A model generated the notes under the pieces. That model did no database searches. It had not been told where the DNA came from and worked only from the letters and a program-made list of their open reading frames with translations. Below, piece after piece: positions 1-5,464 of a stretch of DNA of 6,610 nt. This DNA is from an uncultured Oscillospiraceae bacterium. Its GTDB lineage: Bacteria > Bacillota > Clostridia > Oscillospirales > Acutalibacteraceae. The translations under genes were made by a program, and so were the position numbers. Each line of letters begins with the position of its first letter. Positions within the stretch are counted from its first letter, which is position 1. Location: contig USIA01000105.1 in assembly GCA_900554535.1 (NCBI GenBank), forward strand, positions 1-6,610, given 5' to 3'.

Positions 1-105
1 CTCCAGCACCACCACGTGGCGCCCGCCGATCAACTGCCCCGCACGGACAGCGCCCAAAAGCCCCGCCGCGCCGCCGCCAATTACGGCCAGCCGGTATTTC
101 TGCAT
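1..105 (-). CDS. NAD(P)/FAD-dependent oxidoreductase, N-terminal fragment
   Basis: Only the first 35 codons are in the window; the gene runs off the left edge. The ATG (complement of 103-105) is preceded by a purine-rich Shine-Dalgarno GAGGGAGGG (complement of 112-120). The protein begins MQKYRLAVIGGGAAGLLGAV, a beta strand followed by a glycine-rich dinucleotide-binding turn (GGGAAG, residues 10-15), a helix, and a second hydrophobic strand ending in an acidic residue (VVVLE, 31-35). This is the ADP-binding Rossmann signature of FAD flavoproteins. By inference it fits the HI0933/BaiN-like family of cytosolic flavoproteins common in Clostridia, but other two-dinucleotide-binding reductases start the same way, so the substrate cannot be named. 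It is transcribed away from pepC and has its own promoter. Confidence 0.8.
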   Translation of the reverse strand, partial: MQKYRLAVIGGGAAGLLGAVRAGQLIGGRHVVVLE

Positions 106-136
106 GCTTTTCCCTCCCTCGCTGGAATTCCATCAA

Positions 137-165
137 ATTATACCGGATTCCTGCGCAAATTGCAA
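137..165 (-). promoter_or_regulatory. sigma-A promoter of the flavoprotein gene
   Basis: Read on the minus strand, a TTGCAA -35 box (160-165) is followed after exactly 17 bases by a perfect TATAAT -10 box (137-142). The start codon lies about 31 bases downstream, leaving a short leader with the ribosome binding site. Confidence 0.8.
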
Positions 166-328
166 AGGCAGTGAAATCGATCGACGGCCTGAGACGCAAT
201 TACGAAGTCATCCGGAATCAGTGGCGTTGGACGCGCCGCGGCCGGGCAGATCGGTGTGGCGCGCAGCACCTTTTTGAAATGGGAAAAAAGGCACAGAGAA
301 ACGGGAGAATTGACAGGATGCGACAGCG

Positions 329-356
329 TTTGCATCCATCATGCATTTGTGATAAA
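329..356 (+). promoter_or_regulatory. possible pepC promoter (extended -10)
   Basis: TTTGCA (329-334) lies 16 bases before GATAAA (351-356), which is preceded by TG at 348-349, giving a possible extended -10 promoter. Both hexamers match consensus at only four of six positions. A perfect TTGACA at 310-315 has no -10 at a usable distance. Confidence 0.35.
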
Positions 357-425
357 CTAAACTTGCATTCCAAGATGAAATGCACCAAATTTTCTTTGCC
401 GCCTGTGGCAGAAAGGATGCAAACG

Positions 426-1763
426 ATGCCTGCCTTTAAAGGAATCTCAACAGAGCAGCTCGCCGCATTTGACAAAAGCTATGCGGAAAGCCCGCTGTGC
501 CGCGCGATGACCAACGCGCTTTATAAGACTTCGGTCAAAGATGTTTCTTTCCACCCCGCTGCATTGGCGCAGTCGCAGTTTGCCTTTTCTATAGACCTGC
601 CCACCCTGCCAGTGACCGACCAGAAATCCAGCGGGCGCTGCTGGATTTTCTCTGCGCTCAACGTGCTGCGCGAAGTCGTGGCCAAGAAGTGCAATCTCCA
701 GCAGTTTGAGCTTTCCCAGAACTATATCGCTTTCTGGGACAAGTTTGAAAAATCCAATTATATGCTCGAAAGTGTGATTGCCCTGGCGGACCGTCCGATC
801 GATGATCGGGTGCTGTGCCAGGTGCTCACGACTGGCGTGCAGGATGGCGGCCAGTGGGATATGTTCGTCAACCTCGTGGAAAAATACGGCGTCGTGCCCA
901 AGGCCGCGATGGAGGAGACGTATCAGAGCAGCAACACCCGCGATATGAACGCCCTGCTCAATGCAAAGCTGCGCCAGTGCGCTGCAAGGCTGCGGAGCAC
1001 GGTGCAGGCCGGCGGCGACGCAGAGGCACAAAAGCAGGAGATGCTGGCCGAAATTTACCGCTTTTTGTGTATGTGCTTTGGTCAGCCGCCCCGGACCTTT
1101 GATTTTACATACGTCGATCGCGATAAGCAGTACCATCGCGTGCGCGATCTGACGCCCCATGCTTTTTACAGCCAGTATATCGGCCTGAAGCTGCGCGAAG
1201 ACTATGTGAGCATCATCAATTCCCCGACAGCGGACAAGCCGTTTGGCAAGTCCTACACAGTCGACTTTATCGGCAATGTGGCCGAGGGCGCGCCTATCCG
1301 CTACTATAACCTGCCCATGGACACGATGCGCGCGCTCATCGTCCGCCAGCTTTCTGATGGCGAACTGGTCTGGTTTGGCAGCGACGTCGGCAAACGCGGC
1401 GAAAGGGAAAAGGGCCTGTGGAGCACGGAGTGCTACGACTATGCCGGCACCTTTGGTATGGATTTCACCATGACCAAGGGTGAGCGCCTGGATTACCGCG
1501 AGAGTGCAATGAACCATGCGATGGTCATTACGGGCGTGGATCTGGACGAAAACGGCCAGCCAATGAAATGGAAAATTGAAAACAGCTGGAGCGATGAACA
1601 CGGCGAAAAGGGTTACTATCAGATGAGCGCCGACTGGTTCGACCAGTTTGTGTATCAGGCGGTCATCCACAAAAAATACCTCACGCAAGCTCAGCTGGCC
1701 GAAGCGGCCTCGGAGCCGATCCACCTGCAGCCCTGGGATCCCATGGGCACGCTGGCGGACTGA
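426..1763 (+). CDS. pepC: aminopeptidase C (peptidase C1B, bleomycin hydrolase family)
   Basis: A cytosolic papain-fold cysteine aminopeptidase that removes N-terminal residues from peptides; family members form hexameric barrels with internal active sites. The catalytic residues are visible: Gln66 and Cys72 in QKSSGRCWIFSALN, His364 in MNHAMVITGVD, and Asn386 in KIENSWSDEHG. The C-terminus PWDPMGTLAD matches the conserved family tail that lies in the active-site cleft and limits bleomycin hydrolases to aminopeptidase activity. The 445-residue length is normal for PepC. I chose ATG 426 because AAAGGA (412-417) sits 8 bases upstream and MPAFKGIS starts like known PepC proteins. The ATG at 417 overlaps that ribosome binding site, and the open frame back to 171 has no family-like sequence. 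No signal peptide is seen. It appears monocistronic, divergent from the flavoprotein gene and convergent with the zinc-ribbon gene. Confidence 0.96.
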   Translation: MPAFKGISTEQLAAFDKSYAESPLCRAMTNALYKTSVKDVSFHPAALAQSQFAFSIDLPTLPVTDQKSSGRCWIFSALNVLREVVAKKCNLQQFELSQNYIAFWDKFEKSNYMLESVIALADRPIDDRVLCQVLTTGVQDGGQWDMFVNLVEKYGVVPKAAMEETYQSSNTRDMNALLNAKLRQCAARLRSTVQAGGDAEAQKQEMLAEIYRFLCMCFGQPPRTFDFTYVDRDKQYHRVRDLTPHAFYSQYIGLKLREDYVSIINSPTADKPFGKSYTVDFIGNVAEGAPIRYYNLPMDTMRALIVRQLSDGELVWFGSDVGKRGEREKGLWSTECYDYAGTFGMDFTMTKGERLDYRESAMNHAMVITGVDLDENGQPMKWKIENSWSDEHGEKGYYQMSADWFDQFVYQAVIHKKYLTQAQLAEAASEPIHLQPWDPMGTLAD

Positions 1764-1774
1764 GCTGTCTGCAC

Positions 1775-1818
1775 AAAAAATCCCCCGCCAATCAGACTGT
1801 CTAGCCTGCGGCGGGGGA
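1775..1818 (-). terminator. intrinsic terminator of the zinc-ribbon gene
   Basis: A perfect 9-bp stem (TCCCCCGCC at 1781-1789 with GGCGGGGGA at 1810-1818) encloses a 20-base loop. On the minus strand the stem is followed directly by six Ts (complement of 1775-1780), so it terminates the gene ending at 1836. On the plus strand no T-run follows, so it is at best a weak terminator for pepC, though the stem may protect the pepC 3' end. Confidence 0.85.
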
Positions 1819-1835
1819 TATCTGATACAGAACAT

Positions 1836-2237
1836 TCAGGTTTTTTTGACGAATTCGGTATGGCAAACGGGACATTTGATTTGAATCTTTCCCTTCCCGC
1901 GCGGCACACGCAGCGTGGCCTTACACTTGGGACAGCGAAAATAGCGGCTCACCTTTCGGTCGCGCCAGCGTGCATGCCAGTCCGAAAACAACCGTGTCAG
2001 CGGCCGCACCACCGTCAGGAAGCGCTGGTTTTCCGCTGTCCGCTTTTCGTGATTGCGGGAATACATGCGGAAAAGCGCCAGAACAAAGCAGGCCAGCCAC
2101 AGAATCGCCAGGATCCAATAGACAGGCCCATGCACAAAGCCTTGCACGATTGCCAGAACGATCGCACAGCCCATCAAGGTCAAACTGAGCTGATCGACGC
2201 CGTGCCGTCCATACATAAATTTCTGAAGCCAGTTCAT
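1836..2237 (-). CDS. two-helix membrane protein with C-terminal zinc ribbon
   Basis: A 133-residue conserved hypothetical protein of a type I recall from Clostridia; its function is unknown. It starts MNWLQKFMYGRHGVDQLS, then has two hydrophobic segments (about residues 17-35 and 39-57) separated by a short turn. A basic, aromatic linker follows (RMYSRNHEKRTAENQRF), then a C-terminal treble-cysteine-pair region with CPKC and CPVC around a basic loop (RVPRGKGKIQIK), a typical four-cysteine zinc ribbon. The predicted layout is a hairpin in the membrane with the zinc ribbon probably cytoplasmic. The start is supported by AAAGGGG about 9 bases before the ATG. It has its own promoter and terminator, so it is likely a single-gene unit. 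The basic zinc ribbon could bind nucleic acid or a partner protein, but nothing in the sequence decides this. Confidence 0.88.
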   Translation of the reverse strand: MNWLQKFMYGRHGVDQLSLTLMGCAIVLAIVQGFVHGPVYWILAILWLACFVLALFRMYSRNHEKRTAENQRFLTVVRPLTRLFSDWHARWRDRKVSRYFRCPKCKATLRVPRGKGKIQIKCPVCHTEFVKKT

Positions 2238-2277
2238 TGCTTGGCCCCTTTCTCAAATTTCCGCTTTTGCGGGTCTT

Positions 2278-2296
2278 ATTGTAACTAAATTGTAAC
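2278..2296. repeat. tandem ATTGTAAC repeat at the promoter
   Basis: ATTGTAAC occurs at 2278-2285 and again at 2289-2296, one DNA turn (11 bases) apart. The second copy contains the -10 box of the minus-strand promoter. It could be a tandem binding site or a second start region; chance is also possible. Confidence 0.35.
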
Positions 2297-2317
2297 GCAC
2301 AGCCCGGCTATTTGCAA
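2289..2317 (-). promoter_or_regulatory. sigma-A promoter of the zinc-ribbon gene
   Basis: On the minus strand TTGCAA (2312-2317) is followed after 17 bases by TACAAT (2289-2294). The arrangement and -35 box are the same as for the flavoprotein gene at the left edge. The start codon is about 51 bases downstream. Confidence 0.75.
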
Positions 2318-2400
2318 GAATGAACGGAAAAGATTTACACATCGTTCACAGGAAAGACAGCCTTCGTTTATATTCTTTACGGGAACAATTACAGAGGGCT

Positions 2401-2448
2401 TTCCAGTATATAATGAAAGAATAGAAATCTAACGAGCAAATCAGGTGA
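2401..2448 (+). promoter_or_regulatory. promoter -10 and ribosome binding site of the AlaX-HD operon
   Basis: A perfect TATAAT lies at 2409-2414, about 38 bases before the ATG at 2453, with AGGTGA (2443-2448) as Shine-Dalgarno. No good TTGACA-like box stands 16-18 bases upstream (the bases there read CAATTA), so the -35 contact is weak or an activator helps. Confidence 0.55.
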
Positions 2449-2452
2449 AAGT

Positions 2453-3607
2453 ATGTTGGAAACGCAGAAATTATATGAAGAAGATCCCTATCTGCGCACT
2501 TTCCGCGCGCGGGTGCTCTCCTGCGAGCGGGAAAAGCATGGATGGGCGGTCGTGCTGGACCGGACGGCATTTTTCCCGGAAGGGGGCGGCCAGCCTGGTG
2601 ACCAGGGTGTCCTGGATCGGGTCAATGTGCTGGATACGCGCGAGCGTGGGGACGAGGTGGTGCATCTGACAGATGCGCCGCTTCCCGTGGGCAGCCAGGT
2701 CACCGGCGGCATCCATTGGCCGCTGCGCCACCAGCATATGCAGGAACACACAGGCGAGCACATTCTTTCCGGCGTGCTGCATCGCTTTTTCGGCGTGACA
2801 AACGTTGGTTTCCATATGGGCAGCGCCTGCGTGACGCTGGATTTGGATAAGCCCCTGGAGCCGCGTCAGATCGCCCTGGGGGAGCGTCTGGCCAATGAGG
2901 CGGTCTGGCGCGATTTGCCGGTCCTGGTGTCTTACCCGACCCAGGCGGAATTGGAAACGCTCGATTACCGCAGTAAAAAGGAGATCGCGGGCCAGGTACG
3001 AATCGTAACCATCCCCGGTTACGATGTTTGCGCCTGCTGCGGCACGCATGTGGCGCATACCGGGGAGATCGGCATGGTGAAAGTGCTCGACAGCATGCAT
3101 TATAAAGGCGGTGTTCGCATTTCCATGGTCTGTGGCAGGCGTGCATTTGCGGATTATGGTCAGAAGCTTGCGGCAGTATCCGCCATCTCCGGGCAGCTTT
3201 CCGCAAAGCCGGAGGCAGTCGCGGATGCGGTCACACACCTGCTGGAAGAAAAGGAGCATTTGCAGCAGCAGCTTCACGCGGCCCAGGACCATCTGGTCAC
3301 CGTGTTGGCGGAAAGTGTGCAGCCCTTGCCCAATGGCTGGGCCTGCGCGTTTGCAGAGGGCCTGGCGCCGGATGCGTTGCGGCGGTTTGCACTCAGCCTG
3401 GCGGAAAAGGCGCCAAATGCGGCTGTTTTGAGTGGAGACGGACAGCACTGGCAATATGCACTCGCCACCAAGGACGGCGACCTGCGCGCCGTCTGCAAAG
3501 AGATGAACGCGGCGTTCCAGGGGCGCGGCGGCGGCAAGCCTGGCCTTGTACAGGGCAGCCTGCAATCTGACCCCGAAACGCTCGAAGCCTGGTTTGCAAA
3601 ACGATAA
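2453..3607 (+). CDS. alanyl-tRNA editing protein, long AlaX type with DHHA1 domain
   Basis: A free-standing homologue of the editing half of alanyl-tRNA synthetase, expected to hydrolyse Ser- or Gly-tRNA(Ala) in trans in the cytosol. Residues 1-90 form the AlaRS domain II-like beta barrel with the FFPEGGGQPGDQG motif (40-52). The editing zinc site is intact: HTGEH (His99, His103) and CCGTHVAHTGEIG (Cys195, His199). A helical linker (about 240-285, rich in Q and E) leads to a C-terminal DHHA1-like domain with GRGGGKPGLVQGS (357-369), the glycine-rich tRNA-binding motif of AlaRS. No aminoacylation domain is present, and 384 residues is normal for long AlaX (AlaX-L) proteins. The start is fixed by AGGTGA upstream and a conserved-looking N-terminus. 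It is the first gene of an operon with the HD protein. Confidence 0.93.
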   Translation: MLETQKLYEEDPYLRTFRARVLSCEREKHGWAVVLDRTAFFPEGGGQPGDQGVLDRVNVLDTRERGDEVVHLTDAPLPVGSQVTGGIHWPLRHQHMQEHTGEHILSGVLHRFFGVTNVGFHMGSACVTLDLDKPLEPRQIALGERLANEAVWRDLPVLVSYPTQAELETLDYRSKKEIAGQVRIVTIPGYDVCACCGTHVAHTGEIGMVKVLDSMHYKGGVRISMVCGRRAFADYGQKLAAVSAISGQLSAKPEAVADAVTHLLEEKEHLQQQLHAAQDHLVTVLAESVQPLPNGWACAFAEGLAPDALRRFALSLAEKAPNAAVLSGDGQHWQYALATKDGDLRAVCKEMNAAFQGRGGGKPGLVQGSLQSDPETLEAWFAKR

Positions 3608-3621
3608 AGGAGGAAAAAACC

Positions 3622-4125
3622 ATGAATACGGCGCCGGAAACCATTTTGGCGGATATGGCCGCCTATAACGCGCCAGATGTGCGGCGTATCAGCCATGCGA
3701 TGAAGGTCTATGCCTGGGCTTCTATTCTAGGCAGGGAGGAGGGCTTGCCGGCGGACCAGCAGTACATTTTGCAGGTCGCCGCAGCGCTGCACGACATCGG
3801 CATTCATGCTGCCGAGAAAAAGCACGGCTCCAGCGCCGGGAAATATCAGGAGCAGGAGGGGCCGGCCATTGCCCGCGCTTTGCTGGAAAAACGAGAGGTT
3901 CCCGCAGCAGTGACGGACCGCGTCTGTACGCTGATTGGCCGCCATCACACCTATACCGGTATCGACGGCATGGATTGTCAGCTGTTGATCGAGGCAGATT
4001 TTTTCGTCAATATTGAGGAAGACCAGTTATCGCGGGAATCCGTGGAAAAAATTCGTACAACCATTTTTCGCTCCACAACCGGCCTGCACTTTTTGGATTC
4101 CCTGTACTTGAGAGGGGAAGCGTAA
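3622..4125 (+). CDS. HD-domain phosphohydrolase
   Basis: A 167-residue cytosolic protein with an HD metal site: His25 (RRISHAMKV), His57-Asp58 (AALHDIGIH), His108/His109 (IGRHHTY) and Asp126 (LLIEADFFVN). This order matches small stand-alone HD hydrolases that act on phosphomonoesters, nucleotides or cyclic nucleotides using a divalent metal. It covers the whole protein and no second domain is seen. A consensus AAAGGAGG (3606-3613) overlaps the stop codon of the editing gene and lies 8 bases from the ATG, and only 14 bases separate the two genes, so they are co-transcribed. The pairing suggests a role near tRNA or nucleotide quality control, but that is inference; the substrate is not known. 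The mRNA probably ends in the hairpin region after 4150. Confidence 0.9.
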   Translation: MNTAPETILADMAAYNAPDVRRISHAMKVYAWASILGREEGLPADQQYILQVAAALHDIGIHAAEKKHGSSAGKYQEQEGPAIARALLEKREVPAAVTDRVCTLIGRHHTYTGIDGMDCQLLIEADFFVNIEEDQLSRESVEKIRTTIFRSTTGLHFLDSLYLRGEA

Positions 4126-4155
4126 ATGACCGTTTGTGCCGGACGGAAATATTTT

Positions 4156-4200
4156 TGCGGCGCAAGCCGCATAGCAGGGTTTGGGGAAGGCACTCCCCAA
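4156..4200. other. two adjacent hairpins after the HD gene
   Basis: TGCGGC (4156-4161), a GCAA tetraloop, then GCCGCA (4166-4171) forms a 6-bp hairpin capped by a stable GNRA loop. Ten bases on, TTGGGGA (4181-4187), a 6-base loop and TCCCCAA (4194-4200) form a 7-bp hairpin. Neither has a following T-run on the plus strand, so they are RNA structure or a dispersed intergenic repeat rather than plain terminators. Confidence 0.55.
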
Positions 4201-4218
4201 CAAGTTTCCCGCGGGGGG

Positions 4219-4244
4219 CAAAAACCGCAGAATTGCGGATTTTG
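4219..4244 (+). terminator. possible bidirectional terminator after the AlaX-HD operon
   Basis: CCGCA (4225-4229), loop GAAT, TGCGG (4234-4238), then ATTTT. An A-run before the stem pairs with the T-run after it across one A-A mismatch, so the whole hairpin is near symmetric and could act on both strands. It lies about 95 bases after the HD stop codon. The T-run is short, so efficiency may be modest. Confidence 0.45.
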
Positions 4245-4345
4245 GCACCGTGGTAGGAACTTGCTCTTCGTGACTGCAAACTTCCCCTCACTTCCGTCCG
4301 CCACTTTTTCCCGGTTTGTATAAATGCTTTTCTGAAAATTCTCTT

Positions 4346-4383
4346 TTGCCAACTACTCGTCCATCGGGAGCCGGTTTTGGCAA
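4346..4383. repeat. inverted repeat TTGCCAA/TTGGCAA
   Basis: Perfect 7-base arms at 4346-4352 and 4377-4383 surround a 24-base GC-rich centre. No function is assigned. Confidence 0.4.
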
Positions 4384-4508
4384 TCTGTTTCTCTTTTTCT
4401 GCTACTAATAATCCTGCAAAGGGCATTTCTGCCCGTTTTCGCTAAAATGACACCGGACACAGCGGTTTTTACCCGATACCGGGAAAAATCCTTTCCATTC
4501 TTTGTAAT

Positions 4509-4555
4509 ACAGGAAACGGGGAAATGGCAACCGGGCAGACAGAAAATTTTCCTGT
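4509..4555. repeat. inverted repeat ACAGGAAA/TTTCCTGT
   Basis: Perfect 8-base arms at 4509-4516 and 4548-4555 with a 31-base spacer. It lies in the candidate junction region, so an end or attachment-site role is possible but unsupported. Confidence 0.4.
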
Positions 4556-4601
4556 TCACTCTAAACACCACCGCCTTGCCTGTTCTGCCAAAAATGGGCG
4601 C

Positions 4602-4639
4602 AAAAAAAGCAGCAAATCTTTTTCAAGACTTACTGCTTT
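4602..4639 (-). terminator. strong intrinsic terminator of the mobile-element genes
   Basis: On the minus strand, arms at 4625-4639 and 4606-4620 pair over 15 positions (two G-T wobbles) around a GAAA tetraloop. The descending arm runs into seven Ts (complement of 4602-4608). It lies 37 bases after the stop codon of the Orf8-like gene and should end the minus-strand transcript. Confidence 0.88.
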
Positions 4640-4675
4640 CGCTGGCCGCGCCGGTGGGCGGCTGGTATTGAGTTT

Positions 4676-4888
4676 TTATGGTTTGTCCGGCGGATAGTCA
4701 AGCCGGAACTTGAATTGACAGTCAATTAACCGCTGTTTCACATAGTCCTCCACCTCGGCATTGACCTGTCCATTCACTTTGGAGAAATAGCAGATATATC
4801 TGTCGTAGTGGAGCAGGACGGCGCTCACGGCTTCCGGGTCGCCCTCATGTGCTTTGAGGATTGTTTCATAGGGGAGAAGTTTACTCAT
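4676..4888 (-). CDS. HTH_16-type conjugative transposon protein (Tn916 Orf8-like)
   Basis: A 70-residue helical protein: an N-terminal segment with LPYETILKAHEGDPEAVSAV, then an aromatic stretch LLHYDRYICYF, and a C-terminal EDYVKQRLIDCQFKFRL. This pattern (a repeated-helix start, HYDRYI, then a short linker and a K/R-L-I-F-K-F end) matches the small helix-turn-helix proteins next to the sigma-like gene of Tn916-type elements. In that family it is thought to work with the sigma-like partner in controlling transfer or excision genes. The ATG lies inside the end of the sigma-like gene, with an 8-base overlap and GGGGGTGA (4895-4902) six bases upstream, so translation is probably coupled. It looks intact. 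A strong terminator follows; the usual excisionase and integrase do not. Confidence 0.8.
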   Translation of the reverse strand: MSKLLPYETILKAHEGDPEAVSAVLLHYDRYICYFSKVNGQVNAEVEDYVKQRLIDCQFKFRLDYPPDKP

Positions 4889-5192
4889 GCCGGCTCACCC
4901 CCATTTCCTCGCGCAACCGCCGCAAGGCAAGCTGGATCTGCCGCCCTGCTGTGCTGCGTGACCGGCCAATGTACGCGCCGATCACTCGCTGCGGCTGGCG
5001 CAGAAAGTAATAGCGCAGGATTTCTTCCTGTGTCTGCTCCGGCAAAACAGAGATCGCGTCGGCAAGGGCGGCGTTGCTCAATAGGACGGTCTGGCCGCAG
5101 ACGGTAAAGGGGTATTCCTCGTCTGGCTCCGGCTCGGCAAATTGAATAAACTGCTCATTCGTCAGATAATCAAGGGAAAATTCCCGTTCCAT
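4881..5192 (-). CDS. C-terminal fragment of the split sigma-like gene (region 4-like)
   Basis: 103 codons if read from the ATG at 5192. An acidic linker (EPEPDEEYPFTV, about 20-31) leads to LADAISVLPEQTQEEILRYY (43-62) and a helix-turn-helix with IGAYIGRSRSTAGRQIQLAL (71-90) followed by RRLREEM. This is the sigma-70 region 4 pattern, where the helix-turn-helix contacts the promoter -35 box. No Shine-Dalgarno precedes this ATG, so it is probably an internal methionine of the frameshifted gene rather than a true start. Translation of the downstream Orf8-like gene, which overlaps its last 8 bases, may suffer if ribosomes stop early at 5162. Confidence 0.7.
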   Translation of the reverse strand: MEREFSLDYLTNEQFIQFAEPEPDEEYPFTVCGQTVLLSNAALADAISVLPEQTQEEILRYYFLRQPQRVIGAYIGRSRSTAGRQIQLALRRLREEMGVSRHE

Positions 5193-5302
5193 TTCTGTCG
5201 CAGCCGTATAATTTTCCCTATGGCGGCATACCGAATGACGGTTTTACAAAAGGCGTTGTGTCTGTGCCGGATATACTCTTGATAGTCTTCAATCTCGGTC
5301 AT
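5162..5302 (-). CDS. N-terminal fragment of the split sigma-like gene
   Basis: 46 codons from the ATG at 5302, with GAGGGGG about 8 bases upstream. The sequence up to RLRQK is the helical N-terminal part of Orf7-type sigma-like proteins (AFCKTVIRYAAI). The last nine residues (WNGNFPLII) are out of frame with the rest of the family. Alone it lacks the DNA-binding helix-turn-helix. An upstream ATG at 5344 would only add MLPPRTIIQRGGIS across the ribosome binding site, so I reject it as the start. Confidence 0.6.
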   Translation of the reverse strand: MTEIEDYQEYIRHRHNAFCKTVIRYAAIGKIIRLRQKWNGNFPLII

Positions 5303-5331
5303 GGAAATTCCCCCTCTCTGAATAATAGTGC

Positions 5332-5360
5332 GGGGCGGCAGCACCCCTTGCTGTCGCCCC
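5332..5360 (-). promoter_or_regulatory. large stem-loop in the leader of the sigma-like gene
   Basis: On the minus strand GGGGCG and CGCCCC pair, then after a single A-C mismatch CAGCA pairs with TGCTG around a 5-base loop (arms 5349-5360 and 5332-5343). The stem ends about 14 bases before the GAGGGGG ribosome binding site. There is no T-run after it, so it is not a plain terminator. It could limit translation of the sigma-like gene, stabilise the mRNA, or mark a processing site. Confidence 0.6.
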
Positions 5361-5393
5361 TTGTCTGCTTACTAGCAAAGACAGATGGGACTA

Positions 5394-5430
5394 TCAACGG
5401 CGGGCGCAAACCGTTCATCTTGACCGTTGA
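5394..5430. repeat. inverted repeat TCAACGG/CCGTTGA
   Basis: Perfect 7-base arms at 5394-5400 and 5424-5430, with a further CCGTT copy between them at 5411-5415. It lies between the DUF3021 gene and the sigma-like leader and could be an operator or RNA structure. Confidence 0.45.
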
Positions 5431-5464
5431 CTGGCTCGGCTAGGTTTGCTATTGTTTTGGACAC

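Larger units (their letters stand above)
106..425. other. divergent intergenic region before pepC
   Basis: This 320-base stretch separates the divergent flavoprotein and pepC genes. It holds the minus-strand promoter near its left end, a weak pepC promoter candidate near 329-356, and the pepC ribosome binding site. Between roughly 166 and 328 I see no gene, terminator or convincing structure. The pepC reading frame stays open upstream to 171, but that extension does not look like protein. Confidence 0.5.
4126..4675. other. structured region without a convincing gene; likely chromosome/mobile-DNA junction
   Basis: About 550 bases separate the HD gene from the first mobile-element gene. Short open frames exist on both strands, but none has a good ribosome binding site, recognisable domain or clean amino acid composition. 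The region holds many hairpins: 4156-4171, 4181-4200, 4225-4238, GGGCA/TGCCC at 4421-4434 followed by GTTTTC, and CCCG/CGGG near 4470-4490. It also has longer-range inverted repeats and ends with the strong minus-strand terminator at 4602-4639. No integrase, excisionase or tRNA is seen. Confidence 0.55.
4881..5302 (-). pseudogene. sigma-70-like regulator (Tn916 Orf7-like) split by a one-base frameshift
   Basis: Two overlapping frames together make one sigma-like protein. The first frame starts at 5302 with a good GAGGGGG Shine-Dalgarno and encodes MTEIEDYQEYIRHRHNAFCK onward to about residue 37 (RLRQK), then leaves the expected sequence and stops at 5162. The second frame continues from 5192 with EREFSLDYLTNEQF through the DNA-binding end, but has no ribosome binding site of its own. 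Restoring one base near 5186-5194 (one A giving QKMEREF, or one G giving QKWEREF) joins them into a protein of about 140 residues, the size expected for this family. It may be real decay, a sequencing error, or much less likely recoding; the site is not a classic slippery heptamer. Confidence 0.72.

Noticed and set aside
310..315. Perfect TTGACA as pepC -35 box
   Set aside because: No TATAAT-like hexamer lies 16-18 bases downstream; the best -10 (351-356) is 35 bases away.
171..425. In-frame N-terminal extension of pepC by 85 codons
   Set aside because: The extension has no PepC-like sequence, spans the promoter region, and the ATG at 426 has a well-placed ribosome binding site and gives the normal family length.
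447..1835. 462-codon open frame antisense to pepC
   Set aside because: It is the mirror of a GC-rich coding sequence. The plus strand has intact catalytic residues, and the antisense protein shows no domain or good ribosome binding site.
1781..1847. Hairpin plus T-run (1841-1847) as pepC terminator
   Set aside because: More than 20 bases separate the stem from those Ts on the plus strand, whereas on the minus strand six Ts follow the stem directly.
2471..3565. 364-codon open frame antisense to the AlaX gene
   Set aside because: Same cause: codon bias of the real gene leaves the opposite strand open. No recognisable motif.
3978..4571. Minus-strand open frames of 72-139 codons over the junction region
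   Set aside because: Several overlap in different frames, lack Shine-Dalgarno sites, cover hairpins and have composition typical of translated non-coding DNA.
4447..4671. 74-codon plus-strand open frame
   Set aside because: It runs through the minus-strand terminator, has no ribosome binding site and no recognisable domain.
4126..4675. tRNA gene or attachment site at the junction
   Set aside because: No cloverleaf or CCA-end-like sequence and no pair of direct repeats flanking the element could be found by eye.
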